The translations under genes were made by a program, and so were the position numbers. Positions 22,557 through 33,636 of a DNA stretch of 64,000 bases are shown here, piece by piece; positions within the stretch are counted from its first letter, which is position 1, and every line of letters begins with the position of its first letter. This stretch comes from Stictocephala bisonia (Eukaryota; Arthropoda; Insecta; Hemiptera; Membracidae), in contig JAQJVL010000245.1 of assembly GCA_035578905.1 (NCBI GenBank), forward strand, positions 976,001-1,040,000. Reading direction: 5' to 3'. The notes under the pieces were generated by a model. The model did not search any database and was not told where the DNA came from. It worked only from the letters and a program-made list of their open reading frames with translations.

Positions 22557-24340
22557 TGCCAAACAACTATTTGATACATGTGTATCATGTTTGATTCAAC
22601 TTGTATTAATATACATTACTATCTCATGTTATCCTTATCTGCAATAATGTTAATATAAGTAATATTAAATGTTACAAATCATTTTTTATTAGGTATTAAC
22701 GTACAAAATAATATGTTGTTTTTGCCAATATGTTAATGTGCCTTATTTCCTGTAGAACTGTATATTACTGAAACAAATAGGAAAGAACCCTTGATTTGAA
22801 TAACATTCTTTTATTGTTTGATTTGTTAACATAGAAAAAACTGTTTCATATCAAATATTTTATAATTATATATGACTGCAAATTGCACAATATTTACTGT
22901 GACAAATCGTTTTATTTTATGTTATATGTGTGTTTTTTTATATTGATATATTGATTTAGTGAATATGTTAATTATGATATGACTTTTATATAAATTAATG
23001 TAAACTTTATCACATCTTGAAACTGGGTAAAGAATGTTCATAAAAAAAATCTGTAACGATAATTTTGACTTTCTAAGCAGACAGTAATTGTGCTTCAACA
23101 TAAGGGGTGTTTTTGACCCTTATTTAAAAAATTACAATATTTGCAGCTATAACACTGTTTACTTCTAAAAACACATTCTTAGTTTTAAATGATCAATAAT
23201 GGATTTATTTTTGGATTTTGTTGTTGAAAATATATTAATTCAGCCAATTTACTTTTCAAAACATTTTATGTAACAGTAAAACTATTCATTAAACAACCCA
23301 CCCACATACGACAATGTGCACGGGTTCAATAAAACTGTAGGTGTATAAGTGGGGTGGGTGGGGAAGGATTGTTGAAGCTAGTCATCCCACACGTCCACCA
23401 TGTTGGAGAGTTATGAGGGAAAACGTGAATTGCCTCAAAATTCACAGAGACATCTCCTTCCTATTAATAAACGTGACTACTATTATTTCAAAATATTTAG
23501 TATTTTGAATATACAGTTCAGTATATTTAATATAAATGTTATTGTTAAACAAATATTTTTATTTACATAACTATAAACATATTTATGCTACGTATTTTAC
23601 TTGAAATAAATGTTTCCTAATTTTTATACTGTATTAAAACTGTTATTTGTCCTAGTAATCCCACATATTATGTATGACACTGATTTATTTTTTTTATCAG
23701 TAGCTCAATAATATAAACAATAATAGTTACGAAGATAAACAATGGATAGATATTCAGATAATTAAAATATGCTCTCAGAGAATTATATAAAAGAAGAATA
23801 TTACATACAAGTAAATCGAATTTATAGCAAGGGATCAAAATGACAGTTGGATCTGTTCTTTGCATATGTTGAAAGTTACATGACATTTGAATTCTCTACT
23901 GATCATAATTTTTTTTCTATTGATGCATTTAACACAATAATTATACAATATTTGTGTTTCATAATGCCTTTGAATATTAATTATAAATTCATATTTTTAT
24001 GATAAAAACATTATTAAAATGGTTAAGTCTGTAAATGTCTAAGTATTCCAGCAATTGTTCATTTTATAATATCATATAGAACCAAGTAACTTTACTAAGT
24101 GTCTCGTCATATTGAATTTATTTTATGCATAAAAAATATTATTTGTCGATAAATCACATGTAAAAATAGCTATAGGTATTTATATTCACTATTTAACTAC
24201 ATATAAGAACATTTTTAACTGTTTTTTAATTGTATGTTCACCATATTTATAAAGTCTGTGGAAATGTACGAGTCGTTGTCTCGTATAGTAACTAGTAAGA
24301 GTCTATTATTTTAACATAATAACACATTTATAACTCGCCA
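22557..24340. other. AT-rich spacer of the 2.9-kb inverted repeat
   Basis: Mostly AT-rich and featureless. A G/C-rich patch at 23290-23480 with 'acccacccacata' and 'gtggggtgggtgggg' tracts resembles the G-rich repeat at 17.3 and 49.0 kb. The ORF at 23668-23886 is hydrophobic, AT-rich chance translation. Confidence 0.5.
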
Positions 24341-24893
24341 ATAATTAATGTTGGCATCAGTGGCGCAGTGTTGTAACCCAGATACTTGGGGACAAATTAT
24401 TGAGGAGATTGTGTGTGCAGGTTCTATGCTCGGTCCTATTAATACCATCATGGCATCCGCTCAATGTTTACCATCGATTTGGAGACCACTAGGGATATCC
24501 ATGTCCAGTTCCGGATGTTGTGTAAGGGACGGAACTGTGTAACAGGCTGTCAATCTACTGAAATTATGTGATTCGGATTCCATGTAAAACCGAAGTCCTT
24601 TAGTCTCCATGAATATTGGGCTATTAATTAATGGGGTTTTATAAGGAACAGTCGTCAACAGTTATTAGAACAAATGGCTACGCTCCTTCATTCATCTACA
24701 CTCATCAAACCCCTAATGTTCACCTTTATCCCTACGATCGGCGTCTTAGTAATGAATATTGTATATAAACATAATTATATAACTTTAAAAGTAAACAATT
24801 GTAACTATTCAAATTTAAATTACAACTTCTGAACTGTTTTGTAACATTTGTATTGAAAGATACATTTACATAAGATGTGTTGCCACATTATAT
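24341..24893 (+). repeat. Right arm of the large inverted repeat; family A copy
   Basis: The counterpart of 22004-22556. It starts with 'atgttggcatcagtggcgcag' (near 24348), where 'tggcgcagtg' looks like a degenerate A box. It also carries 'gtgattcggattccatgt', similar to a B box, but about 200 bases further on, too far for a normal pol III promoter. The ORFs on both strands are mirror images of those in the left arm and are not genes. Confidence 0.85.
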
Positions 24894-25740
24894 TTTATTT
24901 TACCTTTTCATTCAGAGGGTTGTAACTATTTTCACTGCTATTGATCTTTTTTTTAAACATATTTCTTTGTTTTTCTAGTGTATTAATTAACTTTTCGTGG
25001 ATATTATTTGAATTTATACCATTACAAAGAGGTATTATTGTATATAATGATTTGTTTCTTTCTACCTTTAATGGTAAAAGTAATAATTAATTTGTTGATA
25101 ATTTGTATTCTATCATTTTTGGAAAGTGCAGTAATATATGACTTTCATAAACATTTCCAAAACTGATAAGATGTAATGTTCAATTTCATTATGTACCAAC
25201 CTAACAAGCCAGATCCGTTTTCCTTTCTGTTTTTCAGGGTATAATAAGTATTAATTTACAAATATTTTATCCAAAACAAAATTCCTTTTTGAGGATGTGT
25301 TAATCATTCAATGTTACCATTAGTGACACATATTTTATATTTTACTAAAAAATAGTTGACATGTATATGTAATTTTAATTGTATTATATTTTACGTTTAA
25401 CTAGCAATTAGGAACTGAGAATAATGTTCTTTAAAACTCCAGTGTTTTGGTCTGATGATAATATCTTGGATAACAGCTGGTCTTACTAAACAAACACATT
25501 TCTAATAAGAAGAGATAAAAATAACTGAATATTCTCTAATTTTGTATAGCTGAAAATAATTATGAAACAATTAGAGTGTTTATTAAAGTTACTGATTTTA
25601 ATTTTCACAAAATAAAAACATACTATATAGTTATAAACTGTGCAGTTCTATATTAAATCTCCCTGTTTCGAAAATTACAAAAATGCACTGAATATATCAA
25701 AAATTACAATAATTTACGTTAAAATTTTTATTTTTTTTAA
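24894..25740. other. AT-rich stretch, no feature recognised
   Basis: Nothing recognised before the start of the segmental duplication. Confidence 0.5.
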
Positions 25741-25744
25741 ATTT

Positions 25745-25935
25745 GTTTAGGTTAGTTAGTATTGATAGAATCGCCAGTGAGACCCTGGGTCGGTCGTTAG
25801 GGGTGAGGGGGCAGGGTAACCTCCAATTAATTTTCGGCACCTGCAACTCATTTACTAGCCTAACCCACTGATCCGGCAGTGTGCTGCGTTCCTTTGATTG
25901 ACCCCCCTTCCAATTATTCCCCCCCTATATGTACC
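25745..25935 (+). repeat. Family B single unit, duplication copy A
   Basis: 'gtcggtcgttaggggtgagg', 'aacctccaattaattttcgg', 'cacctgca.ctcatttactagcctaacc' and a later C-rich tract match 30308-30515 closely, and the 16.6-kb array more distantly. Confidence 0.8.
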
Positions 25936-26267
25936 CTTAGCGTAGTTATTTGATAATTATCTAAAACACAGGTTACTTTACTTGGTTGTATAAAAACATT
26001 TAAAGTAGCCTGAATTTAATCTTACTAACCATATAAAAAACGTGCTGCCATAAACTGAATACTGCGTTACGCGTGTAATAAAAACATACATTATGAAGTT
26101 CTAGTTTTCCATTTCCAGTTAGGTAAAGTTATTGTTTCTTAATTAAGAAAATAATTTTACTTTAACTAACCCGAATTATAGTAACAAGTAGTAACAATCC
26201 GAAAGTAGTAACAAGCATAGATACTTAAAACGTAGTCCCTTAGAAAATAAAAAAGTACATAACATCT

Positions 26268-26484
26268 TAACACGCCTCGAAGACACATTGTCAAGACATT
26301 CAAGTTCCAACAACGTCGTCTTGTCGTCCCATAAAGTTCGTAATGACCTAGTTATTTCGTCTTTCTTGAGACAAAGTTCCCAGAACTAGACTTCTTGCTT
26401 GAACATCACCATTGTTAATTCTTCCTTAAGAGTCAAAGGATAGTTTCAGTTGTAATTGGTAGTGATTTAGATGTTAATTTAAAC
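26268..26484. other. Highly similar block shared by duplication copies (A)
   Basis: About 92% identical to 31071-31275 by eye. A core of roughly 135 bases (from 'gaagttccaacaacgtcgtc' to 'cttaagagtcaaa') has only about three differences. The surrounding duplicated DNA is far more diverged. No ORF, tRNA or snoRNA box pattern is evident. Selective constraint or gene conversion are both possible. Confidence 0.7.
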
Positions 26485-26485
26485 T

Positions 26486-26836
<351 letters not shown>

Positions 26837-27540
26837 ACACTTACACTTTTTAGTGATGAACCCTTGGATTGGTTTGTATCGTCTCGCCATTCTTCCCTTA
26901 TGTCTGCCTTCCTCTTCATTTCCGTATAAGTATCACAAGCAACATCACGCATAATCTGTTTCATGTACGCCATCCTCAGTCGTCCCCAGCAATTCCTTCC
27001 CTCAATAGCTCCTTCTGCAATTGTTCCCATAATGTTGCTGTGGCTCAAAAAGTGTTCTACCAGCTTCTTGTCTGGATGTGCCTCCATAGAGATCTAGTTT
27101 CTTTTACTCTTCTTAGCACCTCTTTGTTGGTAACTTTATTCCTCCAGCTGATCTTCAGCATTCTTCTATAGTAACACATATCTAGTGTACCTCTGTTTAC
27201 CCACAGTCCACATACTACATCCACATAGGGCTACAACAACAACAACAAAAACTCCCTCATGATTCGTTTTTCTTTTTAACTTTTAGAGTAAATAGTCTTG
27301 ATGATGAGTAGATTCTTTCTCAGATTGAATGCAACTTTAGCCTGCTGTATTCTGCTCACAATTTCTTTCCTTCTTCTACCATATCTTGTGATTTTGCTTC
27401 TAAATATGTAAATTCCTCCAATCTTTTACACCTCCCCTCCAATCCTCAATCTTAGATGTTCTTGTTCTTCCTTAGCTCTACATACCATTAAGTCCTTCTT
27501 TTGTTTATTCTCAACGTTAATTTCTTAACAAATATTGAAA
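26837..27540 (-). pseudogene. 5'-truncated LINE, C-terminal RT region, RTE-like microsatellite tail
   Basis: On the minus strand, pieces in order resemble the C-terminal part of a common arthropod LINE ORF. Near 27430 comes EVCKRLEEFTYLE. About 27165-27090 gives YYRRMLKISWRNKVTNKEVL. After a frameshift, 27087-26860 gives EHFLSHSNIMGTIAEG, then [24 protein letters not shown] and REEW (listed in parts). The coding part runs almost straight into the microsatellite; very short 3' ends with microsatellite tails are usual in RTE-type LINEs. The insertion is absent from duplication copy B, so it is younger than the duplication. 'aaact' flanks both sides (26480s and 27538-27542) and may be the target duplication. 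Frameshifts mark it as dead. Confidence 0.75.
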
Positions 27541-28059
27541 CTATATGTTTCGTTAATTATATTAAAATATACTCATTGCACTATGACCAGAAAGTGATTA
27601 AGACAAACATTCATGTTCATTTACCAATGTAAATAATATAGCTGTTCAAATCTTAATTCTGCCATAGACATCACATTATTGCGGTAAAATACTGTACAAA
27701 ATAACAATAACAATATAATAAACTTAAGTATAATTGGGTCAGAAAACGATCTGCGTGTTATTTTTAGCGCATGTAGGGGTTCCAGCAGCGGAGGTAATCT
27801 TTTCACCTCTGAGCTCCCTTACTAACTTCCACGGTCAAGTGTACAACTTCCACAACAGTGTTTATTTGAAAAAATAACTGTAATATACAATCTGATATTA
27901 CTATTATTAATTTTTATTTAAATACTAAATAATGTTGTTTGTATTATTATCTTAAAACACATGTTTAAGTGATGTATATATTGCTATGTAACAATATTAA
28001 AATAACGTATTATCATTTTTTTTCATATTATTTTTAGTTAAACTAATATCGCATATTAC
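27541..28059. other. Duplication copy A, unique AT-rich part
   Basis: Its counterpart starts at 31290 and resumes at 31976 in copy B after an insertion. The ORF at 27621-27806 is not kept in copy B, so it is not a gene. Confidence 0.5.
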
Positions 28060-28210
28060 GCTAAATATGTATGTATCCTTTAAATAATGTTAGATTTTTC
28101 TTTTTTTAATACAAGCTGTTTATTATAAGTCATCTTGGTTTGTGTATGTAACTATTTGTAAATTGACGTTTGCCGTTAGTAAATAAATAAATAAAAAATA
28201 AAATAAAATG
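28060..28210 (+). repeat. Probable LINE 3' tail
   Basis: 'gtatgtaactatttgtaaat' followed by 'tgacgtttgccgttagtaaa' and an aaataaataaataaaa tail has the look of a non-LTR element 3' end. I found no coding part. It appears missing from copy B. Confidence 0.4.
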
Positions 28211-28793
28211 TCTTAATTTAATCGGGCTAAGCTTTATTAGTTGGTGTTAATCAAACCAACCAATTGTCACTGCTGATAATGACGAAAACTTAGTGGGGCC
28301 AGCTACTGTACCTTCTCATACCACCTACTACTCTGGTTGCTATGACAGCTCTTAAATGTTATCACAGTAAGGGAAGAGTAGTTCTTTGTCTCACACCATT
28401 CTTTGCATCTTACTCCCACAAGTGCGTTGAAACGGTCGTTTCTTCAAGCGGCCTATGTATAGTAGTCTGTTTATAATAATGAAATTTATTTATTTTTGAA
28501 TAAGGTTTAATGTGACTAACACTGTGAATAGTAAGGTCAATAGTGAGAGAATAATTGTTAGTTCGTCTTTATTCGCTCTTTGGTGCTTTATACTAACTTT
28601 CGTGCAATAAAATAATAACTATTATTATTGTTAAGAATTGACGTTCCACTATGAAAATGTATTATTATATTAAGTAAAAAATACTATTGTGATCTACACC
28701 ATTAAACCTCAATAACCATCCTCAGACCGGAGGGATTAACAAAGGAATTGTATCCAGATACTATTTGTAGATAAAGATGAGTTGCAGATAAAG

Positions 28794-29336
28794 ATGAACT
28801 TGGAAAATATTGCCACAAAATTAAGTAATAAAAACAATTCAATACCAGGACACTATAAGAATTTCAGCTCTAAAGTAAAATTTTGGTCATTATATTGTAG
28901 TAATGGATGGTTAAAGATAATTCAAGTCGTTTCAAGCACGATTTGTTACAAAGCAGAAGGTAAGTAACTTAATAATAAAATTAGTTTTATAGTTGTTACT
29001 CCTTGCATTGAAACGTTTTCATTTGATCTTATATGTATTGACATTTTGTAGGATACTATGAGATTTTTTCTAAGAAAACTATATTTTTTAAGTAAGAAAA
29101 AAATTAAATCTGTATAACTGTTTTTGTAGTACACTTACTTGCATCTGAGAGTAAAATATTTTTGAATTTTTTTGTAAACAAAACATATAAACTGGGATCA
29201 GTACAGAGTGGATAAATAGGAGAAAAAGGCTGTAATTGGAGCAATAAAATTTAAATGAATTATTAGACAGTAAGTGGGGAAACGAAATTTAGTAACTGTT
29301 TTGATTTTTACAGCAAATATAAAAGAATTGTCTTAG
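28794..29336 (+). CDS. Candidate two-exon small ORF, copy A (uncertain)
   Basis: Exon 1 would be 28794-28959 (166 bases, ATG to gcagaag) followed by a strong donor gtaagt (28960). A candidate acceptor 'ttttacag' ends at 29313. Joined in phase 1, exon 2 reads A-N-I-K-E-L-S then stop at 29334-29336, giving a basic protein of about 62 residues. The same layout exists at 33637-36411 with no indel in exon 1. Against a real gene: most differences between the copies change amino acids (only about two are silent among some seventeen codons), there is no signal peptide or known domain, and no promoter was recognised. I do not recognise the product. It may be an exon of a lineage-specific transcript or a neutral coincidence. 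Confidence 0.25.
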
Positions 29337-30000
29337 TTGTTTCATTAAAAGTAGCTATGGCCTTGGCCCTTTCTATACCCCAATATAGAGGGTAGAGACC
29401 ACGCCCTGTAGTTCTTTCAATATAACTCATTTACACAGTAAAATGTTCTAAATTATGTATAGCTTACACTAACCAATTCGGTAAGAAATATTTTTTCACT
29501 TAATATTAACGTATATGATTGAATATAGTGATTATTATACAAATGGTATATAAATAGTATATTTATAATATAGTTTAAACAGTGAAAGGGAAATTCTGGA
29601 TTAAAATGTAGTCATAGTTACGTGTTAAGACGTGGGTTGGACACTTTATTAAAGTCAGATTTTAGGAAATATTTTTCGTGAACAATTACTCTCCTTAATT
29701 CTAATGTGAAACATCTTTGTTCAAAGCTAACTTGGGCTCCATGTGTGCTACTTGTCTACATTGTTTGATAATAAGATATTCACTTCACTTAATATAGTAA
29801 TAATCAACAATAGATTGTCCTAATCTAATAATAAAAACTTTAAGTTTTTCTAAAAAAAGTTCTAAATTTATTACAAAACATGTTTAAACATGAGTTCTAG
29901 CTAATACAAATAACTATAAAAAGTCTTCTTGGCTGTACGTTCATATGGGTACCATGACACACTTCATGTTACACGGGAATAAATATGAATAATAAACGTG

Positions 30001-30307
30001 TGAACATATGTATGCAAAAACAATCCAAATGTAAAAACAACAGATATCGATTTAAATCACTTTAAGAACAACAAGAGCGGAGAAAAATATTTACACTTGT
30101 AATAAAACCAACATTCTTACCTCATAACTAAAATAATAGTTAGTAAATTTATTTGTTCGTAGATGTATAGTGTTCACTATCAGAAAACAGACTATATAAT
30201 TAAAACTGATAACTTAAAATGTTTCTTTTAACATTTTATATAATTCCACTGATTAAATGGCATTTTAAAAATACGACAATTTACGTTAATAGGGATCTTA
30301 ACAAATA
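30001..30307. other. AT-rich junction between duplication copies
   Basis: Nothing recognised. The end of copy A fades out near 29950-30000. Confidence 0.45.
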
Positions 30308-30515
30308 AATATGTCTAGGTTAGTTAGTTAGTATTGATGGAATGACCAGTGAGACCGGGGTCGGTCGTTAGGGGTGAGGGGGCAGAGTAACCTCCAATTA
30401 ATTTTCGGTCACCTGCAGCTCATTTACTAGCCTAACCACTGCTGCGGTAGTGCGCTGCATTCCTTTGCTTGACCCCCCACCCACTTCCAATTATTTACCC
30501 CCTATATGTTCCCCT
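30308..30515 (+). repeat. Family B single unit, duplication copy B
   Basis: Counterpart of 25745-25935. It keeps 'gtcggtcgttaggggtgagg' and 'cacctgcagctcatttacta' exactly. Confidence 0.8.
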
Positions 30516-31070
30516 AGCACGGACTTTTCTTAACTATCGAAAACACACCTTATACGTTCACACTTAAGATTATTTGGAATATTTTCGAATAAGCAATTTT
30601 TAATGATAACAAAATAAGTCTTAAATTATATATAATAATAGTAGGTTCTACTTTTTATTTCATTAATATTAGAATTTATTAAGTCAGGTTCTTAAACTAC
30701 ACTCGTGAAACCATTCATGTTCGCCTTAAATTACCCATAAGCTTTCTCGGCGTCCCATAACTAAATAATATTCCAAATATATTAAATGATAAAACTATAA
30801 ACTATCGAATACCTCCTCAATTAACAAAAATCACAACGTATACAGTTACTATGCCATTCAAAAATAAAAATAATATAATATTTATATTTTAATTCTATCA
30901 ATGACGAATATTTTTTATAGTGGTATAAAAAAACATTTCCCACATTTCAGAAGGATAAATATTTCTTACTTCATAAAATAATTAAACTCGAACTAATTCG
31001 CATCCATAACAAGCATACATAAGTAAAATGTAGATTCGTTGAAAACAAAATGTGGATAACAACTGTTAAC

Positions 31071-31275
31071 GCCTCAAAGTCACACTTCCAAGACATTGAA
31101 GTTCCAACAACGTCGTCTTGTCGTCCCATAAAGTTCGTAATGACCTAGTGATTTCGTCTTTCTTGAGACAAAGTTCCCAGAACTAGACTACTTGCTTGAA
31201 CATCACCATTGTTAATTCTCCCTTAAGAGTCAAACGGTAGTTCCAGTGGTAATTGGTAGTGATTTAAATGTTAAC
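31071..31275. other. Highly similar block shared by duplication copies (B)
   Basis: Counterpart of 26268-26484; see that entry. The best-preserved part runs about 31095-31235. Confidence 0.7.
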
Positions 31276-31324
31276 TCAAACCTTACGCTACGTTATTTAT
31301 ATTAAAATACACTTATTGCACTAT

Positions 31325-31975
31325 GTTTTGAATAATCAGCTATAATTTACAAAAGAAATAATCCGTTGCCATAATAAATAATTTTGCATATGTATATTAC
31401 TGACCGATAATTGTTTAATAATAAGTTTAAACACGATACATATTTTTTTAACTTTATACTTAAACATGCTCTTTATATCAGTTGTAATTTTAGACATTAA
31501 GGTGATGTAGGAAAGAAATATTAATTAAAATCTTATTTCAATATATTTGGTTTTAATATTCCCATGTTGCCATTTACTGTTGCGTAACGTCTAGATGTTC
31601 CTAATGTATTGTTGATTAAATATAAATATCCTATAACGCTTATTAAATTCACATTTATACTATGAGAACCATGCATTTCTAATTCCCCATATGTCCTATA
31701 GTCTAGTCAATTTTATACTATGTTAATACCTTTTGAATATTCATTAGAAAGTAATTAGTATATTTGCCTTATAATAGTGTAACCACATTTATTACAGAAT
31801 GGAATTATAGTATAATTAATTAATCAAACCGTCTACTCCGGTATTTGATAAAAATAAAAGTATATTTTGATTAGAATAACGTAAGTACAAAACAAACTTG
31901 ATTGTTGAATATTAAAAACGATTTTATATTTATTTAAAAACAAAATTGGTTTTAAATTGATTCAGACGATTGCTA
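31325..31975. mobile_element. ~650-bp insertion specific to duplication copy B
   Basis: Copy A reads 'cattgcactatgaccagaaag' without a break (27580s). Copy B reads 'attgcactatg' (to 31324), then about 650 extra bases, then 'attgctatgaccagaaag' (31969 on). The repeated 'ctatg' at both ends fits a 5-bp target duplication. No terminal inverted repeats or ORF were seen, so the class is unknown. Loss from copy A is the alternative. Confidence 0.55.
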
Positions 31976-32326
31976 TGACCAGAAAGCGTTTAGGCTAAAC
32001 ATCCAAGTTAATGTACTAATATAAATATACTTAGTTGGTTAAATCTTAATTTTTTCCTCGACAACACGTTATTGCATATAAATACAAAAGAATAGAAACA
32101 TAATTATTTCAAGTAGAAGTTTGTATATAATAATAAAATGTATTTAGTTTTGAATTATATTTATAGGTTTAATGTTACTAACAATGTAATTGGTATGGTT
32201 TATAATAGAGAGTACTTTTAACGGTAATTATACAGAACAGGTGCCTTGTCGATTTGTTGGCTGAATTTTTGTGCATAGTAAGAAATAATAATTGATTGTT
32301 TTTCAGCGTAAAAGTCGGTTACTTTA

Positions 32327-32837
32327 CGTAAGGTTAAGTTATGTTAGGTTTAATTAGGTTATGTTAGGTTTGGTTAAGTAATGTTAGGTTTGGTTAGGTT
32401 ATGTTAGGTTTGGTTAGGTTATGTTAGGTTTGATTAGGTTTGGTTAAGTAATGTTAGGTTTGGTTAGGTTATGTTAGGTTTGGTTAGGTTATGTTAGGTT
32501 TGTTTAGGTTATTTTAGGTTTGATTAGGTTATGTTAGGTTTGTTTAGGTTATTTTAGGTTTGATTAGGTTATGTTAGGTTTGGTTAGGTTATGTTAGGTT
32601 TGGTTAGGTTATGTTAGGTTTGGTTAGGTTATGTTAGGTTTGTTTAGGTTATTTTAGGTTTGATTAGGTTATTTTAGGTTTGGTTAGGTTATGTTAGGTT
32701 TGGTTAGGTTTGTGTAGGTTTATTTAGGTTATGTTAAGTTTGGTTATGATGTTTTAGGTTAAACTAAGTTAAGCTACCGAATCTTACAAACCTTAATATA
32801 ACCAAACCTAACATAACCTAACCAAACCTAACATATC
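32327..32837. repeat. TTAGG-like 20-bp minisatellite, flipped at its end
   Basis: About 22 units of ggtttggttaggttatgtta run in one orientation (32330-32770), with variants such as 'ggtttgttTaggttatttta'. From 32790 to 32837 the same unit appears reverse-complemented ('aaccaaacctaacataacc'). The unit is built of TTAGG-type pieces, as in the insect telomere motif. The same units fill the TIR elements at 7.2 and 40.1 kb. No matching TIR was found here. Confidence 0.9.
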
Positions 32838-32899
32838 AATACCCACATTTCCGGTGCTGATGTGCTTACATTCTCACAATCTTACAAACACTACGCCGA

Positions 32900-33290
32900 A
32901 ACAACTTTGTGCGTATTTTAAGGCGAATATGAATGATTACATGAGTATAAGAGAAATGTGGATGACCTGTGTGTAGTGGTTACTAACTGAGTTTGACTGC
33001 TTCACAGAAAGGGCTATTTTTAAGTAAGGACCCCATAGTAAGGACAACTAAGGGACCTACAGCTTTATGTGGAGTCCCATCCACGTAGTATACTTCCGAT
33101 TTTCAGCAAACTGACAAATTTGATGCCTAGTTCTCTCCCCTGCACAACATCCGGACACTGACTACCATCCAACCCGGGCAGCCCAGACTTATCGTGTAGG
33201 CCTAGTGTCCAAGTCGATAGGAACCATTGACCGGATGGTAGTTTCATTGAGGTGATCAGCACCATTTGAATACCCATATTGGTACATTTA
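32900..33290 (-). repeat. Family A repeat copy
   Basis: Reverse orientation. It contains 'tggttactaactgagtt', 'ggacaactaagggacctaca', 'gctttatgtgga', 'ctgcacaacatccggacact', 'ccaagtcgata' and 'aaccattgaccggatg'. The minus-strand ORF here is the repeat. Confidence 0.8.
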
Positions 33291-33636
33291 CGGGAAAAAA
33301 TATGTTTTTGTTAATCCTCACTTTCGTAATTTTTTAGGCTTTTCCGCTGATAAAAGACCACATTCTTGTTTCTTAGCTATGTATCTACAATGAAAAAAAT
33401 TTCAGCTAATTAATTGACAAGGCCCATGTTTTATATACTTTAGTACTATAATCACCCTTCGCACTAATTTTCATGCAATAATACATTATTACTAAGGATT
33501 TAACGGCACAGGACAGATATTTAAAATATATCTACAAATATAGTTAATTAATTAAAAGGTGACCAAGTTAAATATCCTTCCCAGTTCCAGGAGAATTCAC
33601 AAAGGAATACTATCCAGAAATTATTAGTATGTTAAG

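Noticed and set aside
22234..24658. Matching 64-66-residue ORFs in the two arms of the inverted repeat
   Set aside because: They match because the arms are duplicated DNA; both strands are open over the same stretch and the frame is not kept in other family A copies.
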